64,000 nt of DNA from a virus: IMG/VR virus record IMGVR_UViG_3300042374_001687, positions 62,001-126,000 of that record; one strand, written 5' to 3'. Numbering within the stretch: position 1 is the first letter of the stretch; each line of letters starts with the position of its first letter. The notes under the pieces were generated by a model, which worked only from the letters and a program-made list of their open reading frames with translations, was not told the origin of the DNA and ran no database searches. Both the position numbers and the translations under genes were made by a program. Positions 44,676-52,767 of the stretch are shown here, one piece after another.

Positions 44676-45982
44676 TATTCTCCATAAGATTTCTCCTCCA
44701 CTATTTGCGACTTGTAATGTAAATTTACATCTTTCTTTATTTTTGCTCTTATATCATTAAATTGATATACCTGTCTTGCGGTTTGTGTAAACTCATCATC
44801 AAATCGACCAGTAGATTCTATGTGTCTTATCTTATCTTCTACTTCCCAAAGTTTTTTGTTTATGTTTATCAATTTATCGAAAAATAATAAATAATTTTTA
44901 TCATAATTGATTTTTTTTGACTCTAATACAAGTTCTAAAGATTTAAGTTCTTTGCAAATGTTTTTGCTTTTTTTTTCATCGTTTATTTTTATTTTTTTAA
45001 TTGTTAATATCGTTACTTTATCAATCAAATCGCCAACAGATGTCGGGACAAATAATTTAGATTCTTCGTTTTTTTCTCCAAGAACATAAATTCTTTTGTT
45101 AAATTCCCTTATCATATTTCCAAACAATCTCTCAAAAGCGTGGGCAATTGTACCATCTGATTTGTGTCTTTTTTCAAAAATATCAACATTTAAATTTGTT
45201 AAAAAATAATTGATAATGTCATATCTAACAACAAACATGGTGCCATAAATAAAGTCTATAGTATTATCTTCAATCTTTAGAAGCTTTCTAATTTTATTAA
45301 AATTTTTTTCATTGATAAAATCTTGCTCATGAGTTAACGACAACCTTGTGTTTGGAGAGCCGATCATTCCAATCGATTCTTCAACCTCAAGAAGCAATAC
45401 TATAGAGCTTAAGTTTTTACAAAGATTTTTATAAACACTATTTCTAAAACAGTGTGTCCAAAATTCATTGGTTTGCGAAGACTTTTTAGTATGAAGTTTT
45501 AGGATATATTTATATTTTTTCCCAGTAGAGTTAATGTGTTGAATAGTTTTTACAAACGGAGCAATATCAGCTCCTGAATTTTTTAATAAAATTATATTCG
45601 ACTCTGGAATTTGTTCTTTAATTGTTTTTTCGTACTCTTTATTGTTTATTGTAATGTAGATATCTCTTGGAACATCTAAGTTTTTAATTAACGGTTTTAT
45701 TTCTTGCTCCCACACTTCAAAATAATGCACATGAACTATTATGCATATTTTATCCTTTATTGGACAGAAATCATAATCATAATAATTTAATAACTCTTTT
45801 CTATTTTTAAACCGCCCTATTCCTTCGTTTTTATAAAGACTATAATGATAAAACAACCTTCTTCTATCATCTATGTTGTTTTCTTGACAATAAGGCTGAT
45901 AAAAACAAATAGTCTCTGGGTATAGGGAGGAGTAGAAGTTTTCATCAAAATCAATGTCTATTGATATTTCTTTGATATCCAT
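44675..45982 (-). CDS. RgpF-like glycosyltransferase with DUF6165-like C-terminus
   Basis: A 435-residue, AT-rich gene. It starts with the same module as the 748-residue transferase (FDENFYSSLYPET, FYQPYC, RRRLFYHYSLY). The middle (about 80-300) resembles rhamnan-synthesis F proteins (IVHVHYFEVWEQEI, NSGADIAPFVKTI, LKLHTKKS, FIYGTMFVVR). The C-terminus (about 315-420, SVGDLIDKVTILTIKKIKI) matches DUF6165-type domains. It heads the cluster, with no phage promoter box recognised. Confidence 0.75.
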   Translation of the reverse strand: MDIKEISIDIDFDENFYSSLYPETICFYQPYCQENNIDDRRRLFYHYSLYKNEGIGRFKNRKELLNYYDYDFCPIKDKICIIVHVHYFEVWEQEIKPLIKNLDVPRDIYITINNKEYEKTIKEQIPESNIILLKNSGADIAPFVKTIQHINSTGKKYKYILKLHTKKSSQTNEFWTHCFRNSVYKNLCKNLSSIVLLLEVEESIGMIGSPNTRLSLTHEQDFINEKNFNKIRKLLKIEDNTIDFIYGTMFVVRYDIINYFLTNLNVDIFEKRHKSDGTIAHAFERLFGNMIREFNKRIYVLGEKNEESKLFVPTSVGDLIDKVTILTIKKIKINDEKKSKNICKELKSLELVLESKKINYDKNYLLFFDKLININKKLWEVEDKIRHIESTGRFDDEFTQTARQVYQFNDIRAKIKKDVNLHYKSQIVEEKSYGE

Positions 45983-46029
45983 ATTTTTATTTTACTTTAG
46001 ATCTGGGTCATCACCAAGTCATAAAAATA

Positions 46030-46146
46030 TTGACTCTCCCATTTGCGAAGGTGATAGTAAAAGGATTTAAATACGGCGGAAGGACGGTGAAAGCCGTGGT
46101 CAGCATAGATGCTTTTAAAAGAGATAGAGGCATAGATAAGGCATGA
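46030..46146 (+). CDS. Possible short gene or remnant
   Basis: A 38-residue frame with a TTG (or internal GTG) start, ending in an ATGA overlap with the next small gene. The sequence (VIVKGFKYGGRTVKAVVSIDAF) looks like protein, but without a good start it may be the tail of a gene lost when the glycan cluster inserted. Confidence 0.3.
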   Translation: MTLPFAKVIVKGFKYGGRTVKAVVSIDAFKRDRGIDKA

Positions 46147-46214
46147 AAACATTTAATGAATGGTTAGAATTGAGGGAGGCCGGTTTCTTCTCAAAAATTT
46201 CACGAATGGCTTGA
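46143..46214 (+). CDS. Minimal capsid-targeting peptide gene
   Basis: A 23-residue frame, MKTFNEWLELRE then AGFF, which is almost only the capsid-targeting leader. A TAGATAA box lies three bases before the ATG. It runs out of frame into a second copy of the same leader. Confidence 0.45.
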   Translation: MKTFNEWLELREAGFFSKISRMA

Positions 46215-46299
46215 ATTGAAAGAGGCTGGGTTCTTCTCCGGTTTGTTCGGGAAGAAACCCGCTCCAGCGCCGGTCACGCAAGTCGGATCGGTGACATGA
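46198..46299 (+). pseudogene. Second, start-less copy of a capsid-targeting leader gene
   Basis: The frame reads FHEWLELKEAGFFSGLFGKK to a stop at 46299. It repeats the leader just upstream (FNEWLELREAGFF) but lies in the +1 frame and has no start codon between the preceding in-frame stop at 46171 and the leader. A one-base deletion in a tandem duplication explains this; programmed frameshifting or a sequencing indel are alternatives. Confidence 0.5.
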
Positions 46300-46375
46300 T
46301 CGTAAAGGTTGTTGCGAAGGGCTTCTTTAGACGTTCCGAAATAATGGTCCCTGCCTATGTTGAAAAAATAATCAA

Positions 46376-46768
46376 ATGAAACAACTACCCAGAAAGAAAC
46401 TTCCAAAAGAATTGGCTGTCATAAACGCAGATAATTGCACTGGGTGCGAGGCTTGCTTGGAGGTTTGCCCTGTTGATTGCATTATCAAGATTCAGCAACA
46501 TGACAAGTTCCATAATCTACAGAGTTGGTGCCAGATTGATTTGGACAGGTGTGTTGGCTGCGAGGTTTGTGTACATATTCCCGGAAAGAAGACCAATCCC
46601 TATGATCTGAAGGTTTGTCCTTGGGATGCGATTGAGATGGTTCCGACGGAAAAAGCAGCCGAAGTTGTTGCCCAGATTGGCGGTCCTCCCGAGTACATCG
46701 AGAAGAATTGGGATAATCTTGTAGGAATTGCGTATAATTTGGCGAAATTGAAGGCGGAGAATAAGTAG
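46376..46768 (+). CDS. Two-cluster [4Fe-4S] ferredoxin
   Basis: A 130-residue protein. Cluster I is Cys21, 24, 27 and 31 (CTGCEACLEVCP). Cluster II is Cys59, 62, 65 and 81 (CVGCEVC ... VCP), with an 11-residue insertion in the second loop (HIPGKKTNPYD). The C-terminal 45 residues are a helical extension. It should carry electrons in the cytoplasm. The long second loop and C-terminal extension recall ferredoxins from planctomycetes, from memory only. It is an auxiliary metabolic gene with its own terminator. Confidence 0.85.
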   Translation: MKQLPRKKLPKELAVINADNCTGCEACLEVCPVDCIIKIQQHDKFHNLQSWCQIDLDRCVGCEVCVHIPGKKTNPYDLKVCPWDAIEMVPTEKAAEVVAQIGGPPEYIEKNWDNLVGIAYNLAKLKAENK

Positions 46769-46785
46769 AAATGCCTACCAATTAA

Positions 46786-46818
46786 AAAACGGCCCCCGAG
46801 TTTCCCCGGGGGCCGTTC
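46786..46818. terminator. Bidirectional intrinsic terminator
   Basis: Perfect stem ACGGCCCCCG / CGGGGGCCGT with A- and T-rich flanks, between the convergent ferredoxin and collar-fibre genes. Confidence 0.8.
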
Positions 46819-46829
46819 TATTAAATCAA

Positions 46830-47405
46830 TTAATACTTGATTATGTAGTTTAGGACTGCGAACGGTTGCATGTTGTTGTGCGCTTGGCCGCTGCCGACGC
46901 TAGTTGAAGCTGTGGAAACGGTAGTGACGGTGTCAATTTCATTTCCGCCATTATCCAAACTGCCTGGGGTGTTGAATCCGCTTTTCTGCACGGTGTTTGA
47001 GACATCGTGGGAGTGGCTTGGCATTTCACCGGCGGTCAAGGTGTGGGTTTCGGCTCCGCCCGTGGCGCCCATGCTCCTGGCGGTGAGTCCTGATCCGCTT
47101 CCTTGTCCGACGACCACTCTGCCCGCTAGGTTGGGCAGGTTGAATGTCGTGCTTCCGTCTCCCGCGCCGTATGTGGTTCCGATCACCGCGAATAGGTTGG
47201 GGTAATCTCCTCTGTAGAGTTCTTGACCTTGGCAGTTCAGCCAGCCGTTCGGGGCGTTGCTTGAGCTGTAGGCGAGCACCACGCCGACAGGCATGAGCAT
47301 CTCTGGGGGGAAGATATTTTCCTCTCTTACGACAGAGTTTTGTATTTTTCTTCTAATTTCCTCGACCGAACCTGGTCCTGTTCCTTCCGTAGTTGTTGCG
47401 GGCAT
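46830..47405 (-). CDS. Tail collar-domain fibre protein
   Basis: A 191-residue protein. Residues of about 38-95 match the phage tail-collar domain (GVVLAYSSSNAPNGWLNCQGQ, then YPNLFAVIGTTYGAG and FNLPNLAGRVVVG). The C-terminus has the TAGEMPSHSHD and MQPFAVLNYIIK motifs typical of this family. It should be a short fibre or a fibre tip on the virion. AAGGAGG precedes the ATG. Confidence 0.85.
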   Translation of the reverse strand: MPATTTEGTGPGSVEEIRRKIQNSVVREENIFPPEMLMPVGVVLAYSSSNAPNGWLNCQGQELYRGDYPNLFAVIGTTYGAGDGSTTFNLPNLAGRVVVGQGSGSGLTARSMGATGGAETHTLTAGEMPSHSHDVSNTVQKSGFNTPGSLDNGGNEIDTVTTVSTASTSVGSGQAHNNMQPFAVLNYIIKY

Positions 47406-47615
47406 GTTTTCCTCCTTGATATTAGGATGCCTTCACAATTATCTACTATTTGACTGGGAGAAAACTGGGTTGGTTCTTTAGAAAAATTATTCCGCGTGCG
47501 TTTGGAGAGCCGATCAAGCACTCTAATTTTGTGGTTAAGAGCGAAGTTCTGCGTTCTAATATAGTATTAAATATTGGCGATAAGAGCATAGATAATGAAA
47601 ACAAAAAGAGGCTTC

Positions 47616-48146
47616 ATGAAGACATTTTACGAGATGTTGCAGATATTGAGCGAGGAGGAATACGATGCGGAGAAAGACGCTCGTGCCATGGGATACAGTG
47701 GTGCGGCGGACGCTGACAGGAACAATTGGGGCAGCCCTGTCCGCCGAGATCCGAATGCCAAGATGACCCAGCAGGAAAAGAGCGAAATGTATCGGGACGC
47801 TGCGGAAAATCCCAAGACGATTGAAGAATTCGTGAAGTTCGTGAATGGAATGAAGAATCCTGTAGTTCTGAAGTGGAGGAAGGACGATACTTGGATTTCC
47901 GGCAATTTCTTGAGCGATCCCAGCAACTACATTGATCTAAAAGAACTTATCAATGGAATAGAAAAATACAGAAGTTTTAAAGAGTTTTGGAGGAGTCTGG
48001 ATCTTTCTCCCAAGGATCATATGATAATTGCAAACACGATAACGGGCTTGCTGCGTCAGGGTCTTCCAATGAGCGTCAGGGACGCCTTTGCGAGCGGGGA
48101 GTTGCGTTCCGGGGCTCCTTTCAGGAGCGGTAGCGGATGGGCATGA
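47616..48146 (+). CDS. Capsid-targeted internal protein candidate
   Basis: A 176-residue protein from the ATG at 47616 (AGAGG upstream); an in-frame ATG at 47595 would hide the leader. It starts MKTFYEMLQILSE, then E, the capsid-targeting pattern with an L-S-E site. The mature part is helical, with PKTIEEFVKFVNGM and YRSFKEFWRSLDLSPKD. No family recognised. A TAGATA box is at 47589-47594. It overlaps the next leader-bearing gene by four bases. Confidence 0.65.
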   Translation: MKTFYEMLQILSEEEYDAEKDARAMGYSGAADADRNNWGSPVRRDPNAKMTQQEKSEMYRDAAENPKTIEEFVKFVNGMKNPVVLKWRKDDTWISGNFLSDPSNYIDLKELINGIEKYRSFKEFWRSLDLSPKDHMIIANTITGLLRQGLPMSVRDAFASGELRSGAPFRSGSGWA

Positions 48147-48451
48147 TTAATTTTTACGGGTGGCTAGAATTGGCCGAGGCTCGGGCTCCAAAAGGCAGCC
48201 CCACCAGCCTTAACATATGGGTGATGTTTGACTCTCTGGAGAAGGGTGGCGGGGTGATATCCGACCGCGTGGAACCGACCAGCTTGAGTCATCTTCGGAG
48301 GTGTTTGGAGGCGGGTCTTCTAGAGCGTGGGGCTTCGGGAGGTTTTGTACCAACCCAGAATGGTATAGAGGCGATGGAGAAGGATCTCGCCGTCAAGATG
48401 TCGCGGGATCCTAATTACAAGAGGCCTGCGTGGATGGGTCCTGGCTCTTAA
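48143..48451 (+). CDS. Capsid-targeted winged-helix-like protein candidate
   Basis: A 102-residue protein starting MINFYGWLELAE, then ARAP, an L-A-E capsid-targeting site. The mature part resembles a winged helix (LNIWVMFDSLEKGGGV, SLSHLRRCLEAGLLERG, then GGFVPTQNGIEAME), so it could bind DNA in the capsid or host DNA after injection. It is coupled by ATGA to the gene before. Confidence 0.65.
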   Translation: MINFYGWLELAEARAPKGSPTSLNIWVMFDSLEKGGGVISDRVEPTSLSHLRRCLEAGLLERGASGGFVPTQNGIEAMEKDLAVKMSRDPNYKRPAWMGPGS

Positions 48452-48462
48452 AAAAATACAAT

Positions 48463-48798
48463 ATGAAAACTTTTAATGAATGGCTGGAAAAGAAGGCTGA
48501 GTCTTGGGATCCCGAGACCCAAAGGTACCTGGACTGGCGCAAGCAGTTCACTGCGAAGTTCCCGGTTGGAGAATACAACCCTAGGAACGGCATGGACAGG
48601 GACAACCTTTTCGCCGGGCGTATATCTTGGGTTCTTGACGAGTTTGGTGGCGGGGAGCATGGCAAAATATGGGATTACATCGGAGGCGTCAATCAGTCCG
48701 AAAACAACTACTACATGCTTCTGGAGAAGCTTGTGGAAAGGGAATTCCCGGAAATGCTAGTTCAGTGGAAGGAGGATGGCGGAGGACGGGACGGCTGA
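48463..48798 (+). CDS. Capsid-targeted internal protein candidate
   Basis: A 111-residue protein from the ATG at 48463, starting MKTFNEWLEKKAE. The leader DNA is close to that at 46143, but the L-x-E site is imperfect. The remainder is Trp/Tyr-rich (WDPETQRYLDWRKQF, GKIWDYIGGVNQSENNYYMLL). No family recognised. It follows the winged-helix-like gene by 11 bases. Confidence 0.6.
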   Translation: MKTFNEWLEKKAESWDPETQRYLDWRKQFTAKFPVGEYNPRNGMDRDNLFAGRISWVLDEFGGGEHGKIWDYIGGVNQSENNYYMLLEKLVEREFPEMLVQWKEDGGGRDG

Positions 48799-48860
48799 AT
48801 TTATTTTTTGATCGTAGATTATGACAAATGGCCTTGTGAGTCGCCGGATACTTATCCATT

Positions 48861-48953
48861 ATGTCTAAAAATCATGTCAATTGTGACAGAATTGAAAGGC
48901 AGCGTGACGAGTACGAAAGAGCTCAAGATCGCTATGATTACCGAGGATACTAG
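48861..48953 (+). CDS. Possible very short protein
   Basis: A 30-residue charged frame (ERQRDEYERAQDRYDYRG) in a gap of about 170 bases. No clear ribosome site. Coding status is uncertain. Confidence 0.25.
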   Translation: MSKNHVNCDRIERQRDEYERAQDRYDYRGY

Positions 48954-48965
48954 TCTTTCAAGTAA

Positions 48966-49550
48966 TTGAAAACGAACTACCCGGACGCGGCTGGTGGCGA
49001 TCCTTCTGTTAATCACTTGATAATAGTCCCAGGAAATTCTGATGGGCTCACGCAATTGATAAACGAAGATGGAGATGAATATGATGATCATTGTGTTAAA
49101 GGACTATCTGGTAGGGGTGCGATCGCGTTCCTGGTGATTGCAAGGGACGAAGCCCAGTATCTTTCTAATGAGGACGCAGAAGCCGTTGCCTTGAAGTTCT
49201 TGGAGGTCACGGGCGGATTTTCTTCGGTTCAAAACTACTCCGCGACCGGCGACAGTGCCTATGACTTGTCCCCGCAAGTTGTGAAGCAGGTCGGCGAAGG
49301 ATCCTTGGACGCGGCAATCGTGATGGTTGAAGGGGAGAGAGTTTCTCTCCAGAGAACAGGATATTACGAAGTCGTCAATTCTGAGGGCGGCAGAAAGGTC
49401 GTCGCGGTCAACGACGGAGAAACTTGGGACGACGCTCCCGAGACGCCGGAGGTGACGGACAATCCGAACGGACACCCCAGTTTCGGCGAGAACGACGTCT
49501 ACTCAATAACCGAGATGGTCATCCCCGTCGGCAATCCGCTGGCCAGGTGA
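48966..49550 (+). CDS. Virion-type protein with shared C-terminal module
   Basis: A 194-residue protein with a TTG start as the only option near the 5' end. The last 80 residues (SLQRTGYY, GGRKVVAVNDGETWDDAPE, NGHPSFGEND, IPVGNPL) are homologous to the C-terminus of the next gene and more weakly to the gene at 62129. This repeated C-terminal module probably docks to a common virion site. A terminator follows. Confidence 0.6.
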   Translation: MKTNYPDAAGGDPSVNHLIIVPGNSDGLTQLINEDGDEYDDHCVKGLSGRGAIAFLVIARDEAQYLSNEDAEAVALKFLEVTGGFSSVQNYSATGDSAYDLSPQVVKQVGEGSLDAAIVMVEGERVSLQRTGYYEVVNSEGGRKVVAVNDGETWDDAPETPEVTDNPNGHPSFGENDVYSITEMVIPVGNPLAR

Positions 49551-49566
49551 TTTTTAAATATTGAAA

Positions 49567-49606
49567 AAGAAGGGCCGGGGGATTTTCCTCCGGCCCTTTT
49601 CTTTTT
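49567..49606 (+). terminator. Intrinsic terminator
   Basis: Stem AGGGCCGG / CCGGCCCT extended by GGA/TCC, followed by a T-rich run. Confidence 0.8.
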
Positions 49607-49676
49607 GATGGTGGGCTGCGCATTAAAACAATTTGCAGTTAGGTATATATCATGGAATATCAATTAAGGAGAAGAC

Positions 49677-51350
49677 ATGAGTTTGTATATTGTAGCCAAC
49701 ATAGATGGTAATGTTATTAGTTCTACTAACGGGATAGAGTGGTCTGCTCCTTTTGATACGGGAATTAGTATAGGGAAGGTGGCGGTAGGTCCAAATAAGA
49801 TAGTTTATGCGGCGACTAGCGGCGAGGGTGGCGAGGGTGGCGAGGGTGTTTCGTCTGGCTTGTTTTATGCGTCTAGTTGGAACTCAACGCCAATACAAGC
49901 AGAGGGAACAGAAAGTTATAGATTTAATGAAGTTCGTTATTTGGGAAATAAATTTGTAGCGGTGGGTCATACAACATCATCCCCAACAACTCCGGCGTTT
50001 GCATACAGCGAAGATGGAGAAAATTGGACAATAGGCGATATAGACCCAGCATATATTGCATTAGTAGGAAATGGAAATGATCTAGAATTTACGGATGTTG
50101 GCTACAATGGAGTGGGGTATTTTATAATTGGAATATTGGCGGGCGAGGGCGGAGAAAATGACAAGGCCGGGGGTTTCTACACAACGGATTTGACACAAGG
50201 GTTAAATGAAAGCAATTATGTAACCCCGGAAAATTTTCCAACCGACGCTAGACAACTCGTATTTGCTCAGTACGAGGGTGGCGAAAATTTCGGAGCATGG
50301 AGTGCATTTGCCGATGATAGTAAAACTTGGTGGTCAACATTTGATCAAGATCCCTCTCAACCTTGGAATTTCATACCGGGAGTTGATTTAAGTGAAACTC
50401 TTTTTGACAACGTAGGATTGCAAAATTTATCAATAGCCGAGGCGACAATTGGAACCCTAAATCATGAAGGAAGCTCATACGTAGTTTGGATGGTAAGCAC
50501 AACCAACGGTCAAATTATTTGGTGGCCTCACGTTCCTGCTGGACCTTTTGTTAGCGTTCCAAACCCTTATACCACTTCAATAGCCACTATAGAAAATTTA
50601 AATCCTTTGCAGATTACTTTTACAAGTAACGAAGAAACCGATAATAATGAAAAAATAACAGTTTCAAACTCTTCGGGACTCACAGATTTAGATGGAGTGT
50701 ATTTTATAAAAGAAATGGGTAGCGGAGTATATGAACTTCATGAAACCAAAGAACTAAATTCTCCAATTGATGCATCTGGTTGGGCCGGATCTTATGTCAA
50801 TAGTAGTGCAACTGCAACTTTGAGTCATGGAACTTATATAGATGCACTTGGTTATGGAGATGGTAAATTTTTTGCCGGCAATGATGACGAAGAGGTTTTT
50901 GTATGCTCGGAATTTAATGTTGGTGGAGAAAGTATTGGAGAATTAGTGTGGGTAGAAGTAGAAGATTTGAATGATAGTCTAGTGTATTGGAATGATATTG
51001 AATATGGAGATTTTGAAGGATGTGTAACAACTTATACTTACGACTTAAGCCCAGACAATCCGGAAACAATCCCTAATTATCGATATGGCGGAGAAGGAAA
51101 TATGGATACCGCAATCGTAGTTGGTGAAGACGGAACAAGAAGATCAATTCAAAGAACCGGATATTTTGATTACTTGGACGCTTGTGGAAATAGAAAAGTT
51201 ATGAGTGTTGATGACGGAGAAACGGTAACAGATGCCCCAGAAATTCCTGAGGCGGCGCCTAATTCAATTGGCCATCCTACTTTTGGACAAAACGACAATC
51301 CTTCCGTAACTAATCAGACCATCCCGACAGGCAATCCGCTCATGAATTAA
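49677..51350 (+). CDS. Beta-propeller-like virion protein with shared C-terminal module
   Basis: A 557-residue protein after AAGGAGA. The first 430 residues hold repeated blade-like units (GNVISSTNGIEWSAP, AFAYSEDGENWTIGD, AAFADDSKTWWSTFD, GYGDGKFFAGND) in the style of sialidase/BNR or photosystem-repair-like propellers. The last 80 residues repeat the module of the gene before (SIQRTGYF, GNRKVMSVDDGET, IGHPTFGQND, IPTGNPL). A glycan-binding receptor protein is a reasonable inference. Confidence 0.65.
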   Translation: MSLYIVANIDGNVISSTNGIEWSAPFDTGISIGKVAVGPNKIVYAATSGEGGEGGEGVSSGLFYASSWNSTPIQAEGTESYRFNEVRYLGNKFVAVGHTTSSPTTPAFAYSEDGENWTIGDIDPAYIALVGNGNDLEFTDVGYNGVGYFIIGILAGEGGENDKAGGFYTTDLTQGLNESNYVTPENFPTDARQLVFAQYEGGENFGAWSAFADDSKTWWSTFDQDPSQPWNFIPGVDLSETLFDNVGLQNLSIAEATIGTLNHEGSSYVVWMVSTTNGQIIWWPHVPAGPFVSVPNPYTTSIATIENLNPLQITFTSNEETDNNEKITVSNSSGLTDLDGVYFIKEMGSGVYELHETKELNSPIDASGWAGSYVNSSATATLSHGTYIDALGYGDGKFFAGNDDEEVFVCSEFNVGGESIGELVWVEVEDLNDSLVYWNDIEYGDFEGCVTTYTYDLSPDNPETIPNYRYGGEGNMDTAIVVGEDGTRRSIQRTGYFDYLDACGNRKVMSVDDGETVTDAPEIPEAAPNSIGHPTFGQNDNPSVTNQTIPTGNPLMN

Positions 51351-52072
51351 TGTAGGATAATGGTTGATTGGCTAGTTTTAATCAAATCAACATAGGTTAA
51401 ATTCCAATTCAAAATACATTTTTCTTTATTTTCATAGCCAACAAAATCATTCAAAGCATCAAGTATTTGTTTGTCCTCAACATTTTTCAAATCAAATAAA
51501 AGCCTACAGTACTCTGCCATTTGTTGCTCTGATTCAAACACCCAAGGGCAAGGGCGATTTTCTATGCCAACCACTTCTAGATTGGCTGGGTAATTCACAT
51601 CGTTCCAATCGTAATAGTTGCCATGGTGTGAGCCAGTAGAGGTATTTGAGCCTACAAATTCATCAAGAAATTTTGAAATTGAACTGTCCAATGCCACATC
51701 TGCCAAATGGATAGTTCCATTTTCAAGCAAATGATCGTTCATATTGTGCAAAAATAGATAAAGGTCGTCAATGTGATGGGCCGCGGCCAAACAAACTATT
51801 CGGTTGACCGGTTTGACCGGCCATTTTTCATATGGGGAAACAACATCAATTCCGTTAATTGATTTTGAAAAGTCCAAACAAATAACGGTGTTTTCAACGC
51901 AATATTTTTGCAAATAGCCACCCAAAGCAGGAATGTCCAATATCGTTTCATTCATACCTAATGGAACTTTTGAAAAAAGTTGTAGAAACTCCATGTCGCG
52001 CACCCAAGGAAACCTTTTCATGGCGGAATCATATGATTCGCCTCTGTGTCTGAATATGCTCTCGTAGTTCAT
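51347..52072 (-). CDS. SAM-dependent methyltransferase-like protein
   Basis: A 241-residue protein from the ATG at 52072, in an ATGA overlap with the PP-loop gene upstream. It has a class I methyltransferase layout: NETILDIPALGGYLQKY for motif I (with ALGG in place of the usual GxGxG), VICLDFS for motif II, and RIVCLAAAHHIDDLYLFL for motif IV/V. The altered motif I makes activity uncertain. Pairing with a QueC-like enzyme suggests nucleotide or nucleic acid modification. Confidence 0.65.
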   Translation of the reverse strand: MNYESIFRHRGESYDSAMKRFPWVRDMEFLQLFSKVPLGMNETILDIPALGGYLQKYCVENTVICLDFSKSINGIDVVSPYEKWPVKPVNRIVCLAAAHHIDDLYLFLHNMNDHLLENGTIHLADVALDSSISKFLDEFVGSNTSTGSHHGNYYDWNDVNYPANLEVVGIENRPCPWVFESEQQMAEYCRLLFDLKNVEDKQILDALNDFVGYENKEKCILNWNLTYVDLIKTSQSTIILH

Positions 52073-52677
52073 GTATTGCCTTTTATTTTTTTGATTTCCA
52101 TGCATGTTCTGCATCTTCCGCACTTCTTAATTTCATCTCCATAAATTGGGGTTCTACAACTCCAAGTCATTTTTATTAGTTCTTCTGGGAGCATTTCATA
52201 TATTTCTTCTTTAGTCATATCTCCAACGGGATATGTTTTTTCAACCCAAGGGGACAATGTTTTGAGTATTTTTGTCCCCCTATCGGCACGATCTAGTCCG
52301 CCGTCTGATTTGGTTCTTCCGATTGCCACCAATTCAATACTCTTAATGCTGAGGCATATTGTTCCTGCGATAAAGTTATACAAGTCACTATCCCACATAA
52401 AGTTGCCATCATGGCATGGGTATTCATGAAAACTATCGCTATAGGCAAAGTCTCTAATTTTTTTCATATATTTGACTATGTCTAAAACCGCTTTACTCTC
52501 TGCTTCGGCTCGATTTTCTTTGTTTTGCAAATGAAGATGATGAACATGGAGTGGTTCTTTGGTGTTCATTATTAGTTTCCAAAACGCACCGGTAGAATCC
52601 AATCCCCCTGAGAACATGATCAATATTTTTGGCTTCAAGATAATGCCCCTCGGAGCGTGGGTCAATTTTTCGTCCAT
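52069..52677 (-). CDS. QueC-like PP-loop enzyme (paralogue A)
   Basis: A 202-residue protein from the ATG at 52677. The ATP-pyrophosphatase loop is SGGLDST (23-29), and the C-terminus has a zinc-type Cys set (SCRTPI, then CGRCRTC), as in 7-cyano-7-deazaguanine synthase. QueC makes preQ0 from CDG for queuosine or for deazaguanine in phage DNA. No QueD, QueE, FolE or DNA-transglycosylase gene was seen nearby, so the exact reaction is open. A TATATAC box lies four bases before the ATG. Confidence 0.75.
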   Translation of the reverse strand: MDEKLTHAPRGIILKPKILIMFSGGLDSTGAFWKLIMNTKEPLHVHHLHLQNKENRAEAESKAVLDIVKYMKKIRDFAYSDSFHEYPCHDGNFMWDSDLYNFIAGTICLSIKSIELVAIGRTKSDGGLDRADRGTKILKTLSPWVEKTYPVGDMTKEEIYEMLPEELIKMTWSCRTPIYGDEIKKCGRCRTCMEIKKIKGNT

Positions 52678-52767
52678 GGAGGTATATATCCACAACGAAT
52701 CAAGGGAGTAAGCCGGCTGGCAATGCGAACATAAAAGATTTGAGAAGCACCATTTGGAAACATTGGA

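Noticed and set aside
45350-47516. A 17-base identical sequence (GTTTGGAGAGCCGATCA) at about 45350 and 47500
   Set aside because: One copy is inside a coding region, with no flanking similarity or repeat structure; chance is a reasonable explanation. I do not call it an attachment site or island boundary.
47450-47716. An 88-residue plus-strand frame starting with TTG
   Set aside because: It overlaps the leader-bearing gene at 47616 in another frame, has no ribosome site and its end is compositionally a frame shadow.
48852-49091. A 79-residue minus-strand hydrophobic frame
   Set aside because: Antisense to the gene at 48966, whose C-terminal module has homologues; no independent support.
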